Positions 31,341 to 39,719 of a stretch of 43,816 nt of DNA are shown here, one piece after another. The notes beneath the pieces are model-generated. The model ran no database searches, was not told the DNA's origin, and was given only the letters and a program-made list of their open reading frames with translations. The translations under genes were made by a program, and so were the position numbers. The first letter of the stretch is position 1. Each line of letters opens with the position of its first letter. Origin of the DNA: a virus; IMG/VR virus record IMGVR_UViG_3300049324_000016, positions 1 to 43,816 of that record, one strand, 5' to 3'.

Positions 31341-31900
31341 TGACGACACCGATGCCGACGTTCGTTGATGCCACGATCGTCCACCAGTGGCAACTCAACC
31401 GTCTCGCCAGCGGTATCTCGAACCTGTCCCTGCTGCTTAACGGGGTCGCCCCGCCGCGCACCTACATCCCGGCCGTGTCCGCGAATATCAACGCTTCACA
31501 GTCCATCCCCAACGCAGCGGACACCACCGTCGTGTGGAACACCACCGGCATCAATAACGACGCCATGTGGGCTTCCGCGCTTGGGTCCCAACTGACCCTC
31601 CAAACCGGTGGGGTGTACATCGCGCGGGCACAAACCCATTTCGCGATCAACGCTACCGGCACCCGCGCCTGCCACATCATGCTCAACGGGACCAACATCA
31701 TCGCCAACTCGGTGGCGGTCACCGCAGTCAACGCTGTCGGGGTCAGCGCCGACACCCTTTTCACCGCCATGACCCCACCGATGCGCCTCGCACCCGGCGC
31801 GACTTTGTACTTGTCGGTGTTCCAGAACTCCGGTGGAGCATTGAACCTCATCACGACCCTTTCCGGGACGTCCCTGTCTCTGATCAGGATAGGGAACTAG
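31340..31900 (+). CDS. C1q-like tail protein, paralogue 2
   Basis: The second paralogue (186 residues): MTTPMPTFVDATIVHQWQLN, TGINNDAMWASALGSQLT, GVYIARAQTHFAINATGTRA and GATLYLSVFQNSGGALNLI. The ATG shares its A with the previous stop (TGATG), so translation is coupled. Its N-terminal attachment segment and beta core match copies 1 and 3, while surface-loop positions differ, as expected for proteins diversifying their binding faces. Confidence 0.72.
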   Translation: MTTPMPTFVDATIVHQWQLNRLASGISNLSLLLNGVAPPRTYIPAVSANINASQSIPNAADTTVVWNTTGINNDAMWASALGSQLTLQTGGVYIARAQTHFAINATGTRACHIMLNGTNIIANSVAVTAVNAVGVSADTLFTAMTPPMRLAPGATLYLSVFQNSGGALNLITTLSGTSLSLIRIGN

Positions 31901-31903
31901 CCC

Positions 31904-32458
31904 ATGACGATGCCCACCTTCCTCGACGGGGTCCTAGTCCACGCCGTATCCCTGACGTCCCTCTCATCAGGGGTGAACGCCCTCAACTCCCTGCTGACAG
32001 GTGCGGTCGCACCCCGCGCCTACGTACCAACCTCGACAGCCCACATCAACGCCCTGCAATCGATCGCGAACAACACCAACACCGTGGTGACCTGGGGCTC
32101 CGCTGGGCTCAACAACGACGCCATGTGGGCTTCCGGTTCGCCCACGTTGTTCACCGTCAAAACCGCTGGGGTTTATATCGCGTGGGCACAAACCCATTTC
32201 AGTGCCGCAGCCGGTGGGGTCCGGGCCTGTTACATACTCCTCAACGGCACCAATATCGCCACCAACACTGTGGCCTCCGCGTTCCGTAACCCCCTGAACG
32301 CCGGTGACGGCAACTTCTTTTGCTGCGTCACCCCACCGATGCAGCTCGCTGTCAATGCGACGTTGGCCGTCGCGGTGTATCAAAACACCGGCGGTTCGCT
32401 GAACTTGGACAACACCGACTCCGGGGCGTTCATGGGAGTCACCCGTATCGGCAGCTAG
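31904..32458 (+). CDS. C1q-like tail protein, paralogue 3
   Basis: The third paralogue (184 residues): MTMPTFLDGVLVHAVSLTSL, AGLNNDAMWASGSPTLFTV, GVYIAWAQTHFSAAAGGVRA and LAVAVYQNTGGSLNLDNTDS. It begins three bases after the previous stop. Copies 2 and 3 are closer to each other (DAMWAS, YIAxAQTHF) than to copy 1. All three end in a similar LxRIG motif. Confidence 0.72.
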   Translation: MTMPTFLDGVLVHAVSLTSLSSGVNALNSLLTGAVAPRAYVPTSTAHINALQSIANNTNTVVTWGSAGLNNDAMWASGSPTLFTVKTAGVYIAWAQTHFSAAAGGVRACYILLNGTNIATNTVASAFRNPLNAGDGNFFCCVTPPMQLAVNATLAVAVYQNTGGSLNLDNTDSGAFMGVTRIGS

Positions 32459-32470
32459 GGAAGGACCTTT

Positions 32471-32953
32471 GTGCTCGCCATTCGCGTAACCGTGTTCCCC
32501 GACGTCGGCGGGTTCCCGCCCGCGTCATTCGACCATTTGCGGCACCTGGAAGTGCACCTGCCCGGCTTGGACCCAGGATGGGCACACACCCTCGTTGACG
32601 CCCAGGTCGCCGCTGGGGGTGGCAGCGCGGACCTGACCTTGCATTCCCAACCCCGAGTGGGTGTGGCCCTGGACCGTGGGTTGCGGATCGTGACGTGGCA
32701 ACCGGCCGCGCACATTCGCGCGCTCGCCGAGGACGGCACTGAACTGGCCGTGACCAAACTCGATGCCCCCCTCCAGGTCGGCCAGCGCGTTGAGGTCGCC
32801 GGTGAGCGTCACAGGGTGGTGGAGGAGTCGTGGCCGGGCAGGCACCCACGTACAGGGGTCTGTCATGAGGGCCTGGACTACCAGCACGTGACGTTGGTCC
32901 CGGACCCAGAACCGCTACACCACCCCGCTGCGGTGAAGGAGCAGGCACAGTGA
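32471..32953 (+). CDS. Hypothetical tail-region protein
   Basis: A protein of 160 residues with a GTG start after GGAAGGACC, beginning VLAIRVTVFPDVGGFPPASF. It combines an N-terminal segment (FDHLRHLEVHLPGLDPGWAH) and a later beta-rich region (VGQRVEVAGERHRVVEESWP), then DYQHVTLVPDPEPLHH. No family is recognised. It ends the tail gene group, and its stop overlaps the start of the following membrane-protein gene. Confidence 0.55.
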   Translation: MLAIRVTVFPDVGGFPPASFDHLRHLEVHLPGLDPGWAHTLVDAQVAAGGGSADLTLHSQPRVGVALDRGLRIVTWQPAAHIRALAEDGTELAVTKLDAPLQVGQRVEVAGERHRVVEESWPGRHPRTGVCHEGLDYQHVTLVPDPEPLHHPAAVKEQAQ

Positions 32954-33369
32954 GCCATTCAACGGAACAACCCGAGCTGACCAAGGCCGAACGCCTCCCG
33001 ATCCCCACCCTGTGGGTCACAGCGGTCCTGTTGGCGTTCGGACTGGCGTTGATCTTCCAGTCGGATCGGTGGACCAAGACACCGGCCTACGGCAACTTGC
33101 TGTCCGTGTTCAGCGCTGACACGTGGGGATACATCTACGTCGGTGGAGCGGTGTTGATGGCCGCAGGGTTGGCGTGGCGCAAGACCAGGCCCATCAGCGT
33201 AGCCGCGCACGCCGTGGCTTTCGCGTTGTTCATGGGCTGGGAGTTCGGTTTCGACGTCCGGTACATCACCGACAAATCCACCACCATCGCCAACGTCATC
33301 GCGTGGCTGACATACGCCGGTTTGGTCCTGTGGTCCGGGCAACTAGTCGATCGGCACGATAAACGGTGA
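32950..33369 (+). CDS. Membrane protein with four predicted spans
   Basis: A 139-residue protein whose GTG overlaps the preceding stop. Predicted spans: IPTLWVTAVLLAFGLALIF, GYIYVGGAVLMAAGLAW, SVAAHAVAFALFMGWEF and ANVIAWLTYAGLVLWSGQL, with a polar N terminus and a basic C terminus (VDRHDKR). It begins a run of small membrane proteins before the lysin-like genes; a holin or antiholin role is possible. Confidence 0.65.
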   Translation: MSHSTEQPELTKAERLPIPTLWVTAVLLAFGLALIFQSDRWTKTPAYGNLLSVFSADTWGYIYVGGAVLMAAGLAWRKTRPISVAAHAVAFALFMGWEFGFDVRYITDKSTTIANVIAWLTYAGLVLWSGQLVDRHDKR

Positions 33370-33731
33370 GCGCCACCCTTGATACGATCCTCGGTCTTAT
33401 CGTCGCCGCTATCGGGACAATCGCATACCCGATGTGGCGCAACAGGAAGAAAGATCAAAACGCTGCCATTGAGAAGGACGCGTTGGACTCCCGCTCGGTG
33501 GCTGGGATGTTCAAAGAAGAACGGGATCGGCTGCAAATTCGGTTGGACACTACGGCCGCAGCCCACCAGCGGCAGATCCACGACTTGCGTGTGGAGTATG
33601 ACGAAGCGCTGGCCAGAGCCGAAGCGAAGTGGAAAGTCCAGCACGACGCAGACCAGGCCCAGATCGCCGACCTGCGTACGGAGGTCTACGGGTTGTACCG
33701 GCAGCTCAACCAGCATCGTCCGGGGACGTGA
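33366..33731 (+). CDS. Membrane-anchored coiled-coil protein, spanin- or holin-like
   Basis: The 121-residue product has one N-terminal span (TLDTILGLIVAAIGTIAYPM) followed by a basic stretch WRNRKK and a long coiled coil (KEERDRLQIRLDTTAAAHQR to YGLYRQLNQHR). The layout resembles inner-membrane lysis proteins or holin-associated chaperones in actinophages. GTG 33366 overlaps the previous stop. Confidence 0.6.
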   Translation: MSATLDTILGLIVAAIGTIAYPMWRNRKKDQNAAIEKDALDSRSVAGMFKEERDRLQIRLDTTAAAHQRQIHDLRVEYDEALARAEAKWKVQHDADQAQIADLRTEVYGLYRQLNQHRPGT

Positions 33732-34534
33732 GCGTTGGTCTGCTGGGGGGTTTGCTGCTGGCGGTGTCACTGGTCAGTGTTTTGACGTACATGGTGGCGC
33801 TCGGTCAGCTCCTCAGCGGGCCCCGGCGTCCGGGGTTGGTGCGCACCGGGTTCTGCCGGTTGGCCGCTGCCCTGCTGTACGTCGGGGTGGGCCTGTTGAC
33901 GTTGCACACCCACACCCAGGGCCCCCTGGTCGGTCTCGGTGTTTTCACCATTGTCCAAATCATGTGGCAAGCCAACTCGGTCGCTGATGTCCGGCTAGCG
34001 CGACGGTCCAGGAGGGAAGCGATGAGCGATCCATTCGACGGTTTGGGTGTCACTGATCCGGTGCCGAATTATGCGACGCCGATGCCTGCCGAAGTCGTTG
34101 CCGCTGAGATTGACCGGCTTTCCTCTGACTTGGGCAAAGTAAAGCGGGCAGTGGAATCACTGAATCAGGCGAAGGTCGCGGTGACCAACGCGCAACGATA
34201 TGCGGTCGGGGCGCTCGCCCTGGCCATGGTCCTCGGGTTGACCGGTGTGATCTTCGGGCTGGTGGTGTTCAACCGCGCGGACTCCGCTGTCGCACTGGCC
34301 AACCAGAACGCGATCATCATTCAGCAGCTCAAGGACACCCAGACCCAACTTGCCAAGTCGATCCATGGGCAGTGCAGCACCTACGGCCTCCTGATCGGCA
34401 CGTACAACGTCAAGTCCCGCGCGACGTACGCCCAGGGTGGGGAGACCGCCTACGACGACGCGTTCCGCAACATGCTGGCGGAGGCCAACGCCCTCAACTG
34501 CGGTATCCCCACGCCGAAGGACCTGCCGAAGTGA
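33728..34534 (+). CDS. Membrane protein with internal second start
   Basis: The full frame from GTG 33728 gives 268 residues. The first 98 contain three hydrophobic spans (LLGGLLLAVSLVSVLTYMVA, RLAAALLYVGVGLLTL, LVGLGVFTIVQIMW). The rest begins at M99 with a soluble segment, a short coiled coil (AAEIDRLSSDLGKVKRAVES), one span (YAVGALALAMVLGLTGVIFG) and an outer domain with two Cys (GQCSTYG, ANALNCG). A very strong ribosome-binding site stands before M99, so a shorter protein is likely also made. Lysis-cassette position suggests a holin/antiholin-type or spanin-like role. Confidence 0.62.
   Translation: MSVGLLGGLLLAVSLVSVLTYMVALGQLLSGPRRPGLVRTGFCRLAAALLYVGVGLLTLHTHTQGPLVGLGVFTIVQIMWQANSVADVRLARRSRREAMSDPFDGLGVTDPVPNYATPMPAEVVAAEIDRLSSDLGKVKRAVESLNQAKVAVTNAQRYAVGALALAMVLGLTGVIFGLVVFNRADSAVALANQNAIIIQQLKDTQTQLAKSIHGQCSTYGLLIGTYNVKSRATYAQGGETAYDDAFRNMLAEANALNCGIPTPKDLPK
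34022..34534 (+). CDS. Shorter product from internal start
   Basis: An in-frame ATG preceded by AGGAGGGA with four bases spacing starts a 170-residue version, MSDPFDGLGVTDPVPNYATP onward, with a single membrane span. The signal is stronger than that of the longer form. There is no stop between the two, so either both are produced or two former genes have fused. Confidence 0.6.
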   Translation: MSDPFDGLGVTDPVPNYATPMPAEVVAAEIDRLSSDLGKVKRAVESLNQAKVAVTNAQRYAVGALALAMVLGLTGVIFGLVVFNRADSAVALANQNAIIIQQLKDTQTQLAKSIHGQCSTYGLLIGTYNVKSRATYAQGGETAYDDAFRNMLAEANALNCGIPTPKDLPK

Positions 34535-34555
34535 CCACACCTGGAGGTGGTTGTC

Positions 34556-35551
34556 GTGGCCCAGATGGGAGTTGATTACGCCGGGGGCCGACCGAGCCCG
34601 GCCGCGTTGGTGGCGCACGGGTACTCGTTCGCTTGCCGGTACCTGTCACCTGGTGGCCCGGCGCTGCCGGGGAAGCTGCTGACCCCTGAGGAGTACATCG
34701 CGTTGACCGCCGCTGGTGTCGCTGTGGTCGCGAACTGGGAGACCGTCAGCGACCGGATGCGGGGGGGCCGGGACGCTGGTGTGTCTGACGCGGTCAACGC
34801 CACAGCGGCGCTGATCAAGGTGGGGCACCCGTTGGACCGGCCGGTGTACTTCTCCGCTGACTTCGATGCCACACCGGGTGATCAGGTCGCGATTGACGCC
34901 TACCTCGGTGGTGCCGCGTCGGTGATCGGCCTGAACCGCACCGGGGTCTACGGGGGGTACTGGGTGGTGAAGCGGTGCCTGGACAACGGGACCGCGCGCT
35001 GGGCGTGGCAGGCGACCGCGTGGTCCGGGGGGCAAGTCGACCCGCGCGCGCACATGCTCCAGCACGTCGCTGCTGTCGTGGTCGACGGCGTGGAATGCGA
35101 CGTCAATGAGGCGCTTCAACCTGACTACGGTCAGCACCCCACCGCGACTCCCCGTGCCCACTGGAAGGAGCACCAGGTTATGGACCTGTTGCCTGCCACA
35201 CCCACACCGGCAGACCCAAAGAGCGACCCCAAGACGTGGCCGCAACGCAACTTCGACGTCGGTTTCGATGTCGCCGGTGGCTGGGAGGGTGACTTCGCGT
35301 TCGAGTTCGGTGTCCAGGACTTCGGTGGGCGCGCATCAGATGATGTACGCGGATTCCTGTACCTGGCGTCCTGGCATACACCTTCTGGGTTGGTGCCGGC
35401 CGACCCGGTGTACACCGTCGCTGGTGGTGGCCGGGCGATCCACAACCACGCCCCCACGGTGTCCCTGGTGGCCCCGAAGGGTGCGACAGCGTTGACGCTG
35501 AACTACGCCGCACCGGGTGGCGCCTATGTCACCGAGGGCCGCTCCGCGTGA
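34556..35551 (+). CDS. DUF1906 glycoside-hydrolase-like protein, probable endolysin component
   Basis: The 331-residue product starts at GTG 34556, eight bases after GGAGG. Residues 1-~190 match the DUF1906 (Rv2525c-like) TIM-barrel: GVDYAGGRPSPAALVAHGYS, FACRYLSPGGPALPGKLLTP, YIALTAAGVAVVANWETVSD, PVYFSADFDATPGDQVAIDA and GVYGGYWVVKRCLDN. A linker leads to a beta-rich C-terminal domain (FDVGFDVAGGWEGDFAFEFG) that may bind the cell wall. Placed between small membrane proteins and a peptidase-like gene, it is a good candidate for a peptidoglycan hydrolase. DUF1906 activity is not well established, so the activity is inferred. Confidence 0.72.
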   Translation: MAQMGVDYAGGRPSPAALVAHGYSFACRYLSPGGPALPGKLLTPEEYIALTAAGVAVVANWETVSDRMRGGRDAGVSDAVNATAALIKVGHPLDRPVYFSADFDATPGDQVAIDAYLGGAASVIGLNRTGVYGGYWVVKRCLDNGTARWAWQATAWSGGQVDPRAHMLQHVAAVVVDGVECDVNEALQPDYGQHPTATPRAHWKEHQVMDLLPATPTPADPKSDPKTWPQRNFDVGFDVAGGWEGDFAFEFGVQDFGGRASDDVRGFLYLASWHTPSGLVPADPVYTVAGGGRAIHNHAPTVSLVAPKGATALTLNYAAPGGAYVTEGRSA

Positions 35552-35649
35552 CCGAGCCGTTCACCCCGACGCCGCTGTCTCGTGTCGTGGGTGGCGTCGT
35601 GTGGGCGATCGTCATCATCGTAATGATCAACCTCGTGTTCGTCCTCTGA
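35548..35649 (+). CDS. 33-residue single-span membrane protein
   Basis: GTG overlaps the preceding stop (GTGA) and encodes VTEPFTPTPLSRVVGGVVWA then IVIIVMINLVFVL, a short soluble end and one membrane span. Small one-span proteins inside lysis cassettes can act as holins or holin regulators. The tight junctions on both sides favour real translation. Confidence 0.55.
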   Translation: MTEPFTPTPLSRVVGGVVWAIVIIVMINLVFVL

Positions 35650-35658
35650 GGAGACCCC

Positions 35659-36651
35659 ATGCCTGAATTGATCACCAACAGCTTGCCGATGGGGCGGTTG
35701 GCGCCGTACCCCGAGGAGACCCACGCGCGACTGCACTTCGGGGAGTTCCTGACCGCGACAGCCACGATCAGCGTGCCACCGGTAGTGGACTACCTGTTCT
35801 CGGTGCCGTCGTTCCCGATGTTCGGCAATGACACACTGTCTGACTGCACCGCTGCCGCTGCCGCGCACCTGCGGGAGGTGTGGACCGCCTACGGCCAGGG
35901 CGCCGCGTCGGTCACCAGCGAAGCCGACGTGATCAAGTTCTATGAGGTGTGCTCGGGATACAACCCCGCCAACCCCGCCACCGACCGTGGTGCCGTCATG
36001 CAGGACTGCCTCGACGCGTGGCGCAAGACCGGCCTGGCCGGTGACAAGATCCTGGCGTTCTTCCAGATCAACCCCACCGACCTGGCAGAGATCAAGGCCG
36101 CGCTGTACATGCTCGGCGGTAACTACGTGGGGGTGAACTTCCCCCGGTCCGCGATGGCCCAGTTCAACGCCGGTCAGCCGTGGACCTACGACCCGCGCGC
36201 GGACAACACCATCATCGGTGGGCACTGCGTGCACCTCGGTGCCATCGACTCCAACGGGCTGATGAAGGTCACCACGTGGGGCAGGACCCAGGTCGTGACC
36301 GCTGACTGGTGGAACCGGTTCGTGGAGGAGTGCTGGGGTGTGGCGTCCAGCGACTGGATCAAGAACTCCCAGGCGCCCAACGGCTTGGACACCGCCAAAC
36401 TCAACGCCGCGTTCTTCCAGATCACCAAGGGGCAGCCCGGCCCGTTCCCGGAGGCTCCCGCACCGGCGCCCGTGCCGGCGCCACCTGTCCCGGTGGACCA
36501 CAACCGGGAGCTGTGGACGGTCGCCCAGCCGTGGACCCAGCGGTGGCACGTCCCCAACTCAGACACCTCCCGTGTGTCTGACGCGCTCAAGGCGTGGGGG
36601 GATGCGACGTTCCCGAAAGGTATTGACACCAACCAGGAGGAAGCACGATGA
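35659..36651 (+). CDS. Papain-like cysteine peptidase candidate
   Basis: The 330-residue product after a TGAGGAGA site shows a papain-like arrangement: FPMFGNDTLSDCTAAAAAHL with C63, then NTIIGGHCVHLGAIDSNGLM with H189, and KVTTWGRTQVVT. Residues ~270-290 are a Pro/Ala linker (APAPAPVPAPPVPV), and the remaining ~45 residues form a small end domain. Position in the lysis module suggests peptidoglycan peptide cleavage, but a virion-protein role cannot be excluded. Confidence 0.65.
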   Translation: MPELITNSLPMGRLAPYPEETHARLHFGEFLTATATISVPPVVDYLFSVPSFPMFGNDTLSDCTAAAAAHLREVWTAYGQGAASVTSEADVIKFYEVCSGYNPANPATDRGAVMQDCLDAWRKTGLAGDKILAFFQINPTDLAEIKAALYMLGGNYVGVNFPRSAMAQFNAGQPWTYDPRADNTIIGGHCVHLGAIDSNGLMKVTTWGRTQVVTADWWNRFVEECWGVASSDWIKNSQAPNGLDTAKLNAAFFQITKGQPGPFPEAPAPAPVPAPPVPVDHNRELWTVAQPWTQRWHVPNSDTSRVSDALKAWGDATFPKGIDTNQEEAR

Positions 36652-37145
36652 CCACCGCTACAGAGGCGCCGAAGGACAAGGGCCGGGCCGACTCGGCTCC
36701 GGCCGCTGACGCCATCGTTACCGAGCGCGGGAAGCGTTTCGAGGAAGACCAGGACGCCAGCGCGCGTTCCGGCGTCGGCCGCCATGAGGGGCCCAGCTCC
36801 GGCCGGGACGCTGAGGACACCGACGCCGAGGGCACAGAGGCCCGTGAGGAGGAGGGCCCCACTGAGGAGGACCGTGATGCGAAGCGCCTGCGGTTGTCCA
36901 ACGTCCACCACGGTCACGTCCTGACTCACCTGCGTCTGCTGTACAAGAACACCGGCGAGGACGGCACCGTGTCCCGTGGCGAGCTCGGCGAGCTGCTGGA
37001 GCTGATGGAAGCCGCGCACTCCAACCCCACCCCGCAGCCGCCGTCCGGCTCGGTTGTCCACGGCACCGCCGGTCCTGGTGCGCCACCGGACATCCACCAC
37101 ACCCCGTTCTCCCACACTGAGCGCAAGCGCCTGCCGGGCCAGTAG
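36648..37145 (+). CDS. Acidic hypothetical protein
   Basis: A 165-residue, highly charged protein (MTTATEAPKDKGRADSAPAA). The first 80 residues are Glu/Asp-rich and likely disordered. A helical segment follows (HHGHVLTHLRLLYKNTGEDG, RGELGELLELMEAAH), then a Pro-rich end. The ATG overlaps the preceding stop by four bases. No family is recognised; it may be a small partner of the neighbouring lysis proteins. Confidence 0.55.
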   Translation: MTTATEAPKDKGRADSAPAADAIVTERGKRFEEDQDASARSGVGRHEGPSSGRDAEDTDAEGTEAREEEGPTEEDRDAKRLRLSNVHHGHVLTHLRLLYKNTGEDGTVSRGELGELLELMEAAHSNPTPQPPSGSVVHGTAGPGAPPDIHHTPFSHTERKRLPGQ

Positions 37146-37663
37146 TGGACGACGACATGCGGCCGGTCGACGGCCTGACACCACCACCACGTCCTGACCC
37201 CAAGCACGTCGCGTTGGGGTTCGCGTTGGAGATCCACCGGCCGGACGGCCATGGGTACGCCGACACGGACGCAGTCTTGGCGACCGCTGACAAGATCACT
37301 GAGTGGTTCGCCAAACCGGAGCAAGGCACCTCATTCGGGTCGACCCCGCTGTGGGCGCTGCATCTCCAAAGAATGGTCCAGCAGGTACTCAACAAACTGG
37401 GAGTAGAGATGGCAACGCTTGCCGATGTTCAGAACACCGTGGCTGAGGTCGCCGCTGAGGACGGGGTGATCATCGCGTCGCTGGACAAGCTGCGCGCGAT
37501 CATCGACGGTGGTGGAACGATCACTGGCACCGACCTCGACAAAATCAACACCGACATCCAGGCGGAGCTGACCAAGCTCCAGGACGCCGTCAACCGTGAC
37601 GACCCGGCGCCTGCACCGGCCCCGGCGCCCGTCGACCCAAACCCGTCACCCACCGGGCCGTAG
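37145..37663 (+). CDS. Hypothetical protein with helical C-terminal region
   Basis: The GTG shares its G with the preceding stop. The 172-residue protein starts VDDDMRPVDGLTPPPRPDPK and has a compact N-terminal half. From about residue 88 (MATLADVQNTVAEVAAEDGV, IIASLDKLRAIIDGGGTI) it resembles the coiled helices common in small phage minor proteins, ending in a Pro/Ala-rich tail. No clear function. It lies immediately upstream of the holin. Confidence 0.55.
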   Translation: MDDDMRPVDGLTPPPRPDPKHVALGFALEIHRPDGHGYADTDAVLATADKITEWFAKPEQGTSFGSTPLWALHLQRMVQQVLNKLGVEMATLADVQNTVAEVAAEDGVIIASLDKLRAIIDGGGTITGTDLDKINTDIQAELTKLQDAVNRDDPAPAPAPAPVDPNPSPTGP

Positions 37664-37671
37664 CCGATCCG

Positions 37672-37902
37672 GTGTTCACCACCGCGTTCTGGCTCGGCGC
37701 GCTGGACAGGGCCATCAAGTCAGCGGCCACCATGGCGCTGATGCTGCTGCTGGGCAACGGCCCGTTCAACGTGCTGCACACGGACTGGCAGTCGATCCTG
37801 GGCTTGACCGGTGGTGCCGTGCTGACGTCAGTGCTGACGTCGTTGGCTAGCACACCGTTCGGTGACAAGGGGACCACCAGCATGATCCCCGGCGCACGGT
37901 AA
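37672..37902 (+). CDS. Holin
   Basis: A 76-residue protein VFTTAFWLGALDRAIKSAAT followed by MALMLLLGNGPFNVLHTDWQ and ILGLTGGAVLTSVLTSLAST. The 'FWxxalxRAxkTxaqxxxaxl...v...W...l...g.aallSvltsla' pattern is that of small actinophage (r1t-like) holins, with two membrane helices separated by a short loop. It sits at the end of the rightward operon, right before the terminator. The ribosome-binding site is weak. Confidence 0.82.
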   Translation: MFTTAFWLGALDRAIKSAATMALMLLLGNGPFNVLHTDWQSILGLTGGAVLTSVLTSLASTPFGDKGTTSMIPGAR

Positions 37903-37933
37903 CCTCCTGGCGTCTGTCGAAAGGACGCACAGC

Positions 37934-37981
37934 AAAGAACCGGCCCACCTTCCCTTCGGGGTTGGTGGGCCGGTTCTTTTT
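37934..37981 (+). terminator. Strong rho-independent terminator ending the late operon
   Basis: A 16-bp perfect stem, AAAGAACCGGCCCACC (37934-37949) with GGTGGGCCGGTTCTTT (37964-37979), followed by T residues. The A-run on the other side makes it also usable for the minus-strand TROVE gene, whose stop is 14 bases away. Confidence 0.9.
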
Positions 37982-37994
37982 GCGTTCCGGGGGT

Positions 37995-39659
37995 CTACCC
38001 GGCTGCCACCGGGGTGCGGCGATGGGTGAACACCGCGTGCCAGTCCGCGCGCTCCCCGGCCTCAATCAACCGGATCACGTCGAACATCGAGTCGGTCAGA
38101 CCACCGAAGCAATACCGGTTCGGGCCGGTCGGTGCCTGACCGTGCCGGTACCCCGCCAGGTTCAGGGTGTACATCGGCACCTGCGGTGGGATCGAACGGT
38201 TGACCTCGATCGGATCGTCACCGGCCTGCTCATCGGTGATCAGCACAACCCGGTCGTGGGTGGTGTACCGGGCCCGCAGCGACCGTGCCGTCTCGGTGCC
38301 GCCTTCCAGGAAGTACCCACCATCACGCCACCGCGTCAACGCCGTCAGCAACGACTCCCCGGCGCGCGGCAAGAACTCCTGGCTGCGCTCCCCCGGCTGC
38401 TCATGGAAGTACTTCTGGGCACTGGAGTACGACACCAGATCCACCCGCGCGCACCGCCGCGCCAACGCGATCCCGAACAGTGCGGCCGCATCCCACCGGC
38501 GCATGGTGCCGTCCTTGGAGAACGGATCGTTCATCGAGGTGGACGTGTCGACCATGACCAGGTTGTGGCCGTCCAGCTCCGGGACGTTGTCCAGGGAGTA
38601 CCCCAGTGCCTGCTCCAGCGGCCACGACCACCGCAGTGACGGCGCAGCCCGGTACGCGGCGAGGAACTGCAACGGGCGCACACGGGACTTCCGCACGTTG
38701 TCCGGGTCGGCCAGCACCTCACTGACGCGCGCGGCGACCTTGTCGGACACACCGGCCTGGTCGAAGTTCCGCAGGTTCATCAGCAGCGCGGTGTACCCCA
38801 TGTTCGGGATGCACGCCGACCACGCGGCAGCGTCCATCGGGCCTTCCAGCCACCCACCGACAGCCTGATGGGTCATGCCGGCTGCCTTGAGGACAGTCGG
38901 GTCCAGGTGCAGGCGACGGTTCCCGTGCGCGACGTCCATCAGGACATGGCGTGCCCGAAGCATCCGCAGCTCATCCGGGATGAACTCGCCACCGCCCTCA
39001 CGGCGCCGCCGCAGGTGGTCGTACAGCGCCGCACGCCACGTGCCGATGATCGGCTTGGTGCCCTCGGTGTCGTGCAGGGAACCAGTCGGCCGCACCATCG
39101 CGATGACGTCAGCGAACCGCACCGGCTTATCCGGGGAGTCGTACTTGAGCACCGACCACTCCGAGTACAGGCGCCACACCGCGTCAGCCAACCCACGCTT
39201 GACCGGCTTGGGTAGCGTCCCGCGACCGAACGTGGCCCACCAGTACGCCAGGAACTCACCCGGCTCATCAGCGCGCTGCAACACCGCATCCACCATCTGG
39301 CGGGTGGCGCCATGCTCACCGGCCTCCAGGCGTGCGCGCGCGGCCTCAGCGGCAGCAACGATCGCACCAGAGCGCATCCCGGTGTCGAGACGTAGGTAGG
39401 TCAGGAAGTCGACCAGCCACTCCGGGTGGGTGATCGCGACGTCCTTGACTAGCTCAATGAACCGCTGGTCGCGCGCCACACCCATCTCGTGGTGGGCGTT
39501 CTCCTCCGGGACGTACGTGACGGCCAGCAGGAACAACTCTGACGGCTTGTCACGGGCATATCCGGGGTGACCGAGCGCTGTCCGGCCGGTCGGGAATCGT
39601 TCGGTGGTGACCGGGCCGCGCGCCGCGCCGGCAACAGTCCCACGGTTGTACTTGGTCAT
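37995..39659 (-). CDS. Ro60-like TROVE/vWA protein
   Basis: The 554-residue product is a Ro60 (Rsr) homologue. Residues ~1-350 form the TROVE ring of helical repeats (YARDKPSELFLLAVTYVPEE, WLVDFLTYLRLDTGMRSGAI, ACIPNMGYTALLMNLRNFDQ). Residues ~360-550 form a von Willebrand A domain with an intact MIDAS: NLVMVDTSTSM (D371, S373, S375), GGTETARSL and VVLITDEQAG. Ro60 proteins bind Y RNAs on the ring's outer face and the ends of misfolded RNAs in the cavity. The ATG at 39659 follows GAGAGGGA. The tandem Y RNA-like units lie directly upstream on the same strand. Confidence 0.93.
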   Translation of the reverse strand: MTKYNRGTVAGAARGPVTTERFPTGRTALGHPGYARDKPSELFLLAVTYVPEENAHHEMGVARDQRFIELVKDVAITHPEWLVDFLTYLRLDTGMRSGAIVAAAEAARARLEAGEHGATRQMVDAVLQRADEPGEFLAYWWATFGRGTLPKPVKRGLADAVWRLYSEWSVLKYDSPDKPVRFADVIAMVRPTGSLHDTEGTKPIIGTWRAALYDHLRRRREGGGEFIPDELRMLRARHVLMDVAHGNRRLHLDPTVLKAAGMTHQAVGGWLEGPMDAAAWSACIPNMGYTALLMNLRNFDQAGVSDKVAARVSEVLADPDNVRKSRVRPLQFLAAYRAAPSLRWSWPLEQALGYSLDNVPELDGHNLVMVDTSTSMNDPFSKDGTMRRWDAAALFGIALARRCARVDLVSYSSAQKYFHEQPGERSQEFLPRAGESLLTALTRWRDGGYFLEGGTETARSLRARYTTHDRVVLITDEQAGDDPIEVNRSIPPQVPMYTLNLAGYRHGQAPTGPNRYCFGGLTDSMFDVIRLIEAGERADWHAVFTHRRTPVAAG

Positions 39660-39719
39660 CGTGTCGTCCCTCTCGTCAGAGGGGAGCTGTGCTGCACCTG
39701 TAGCGACCCGAGGTCAAAC

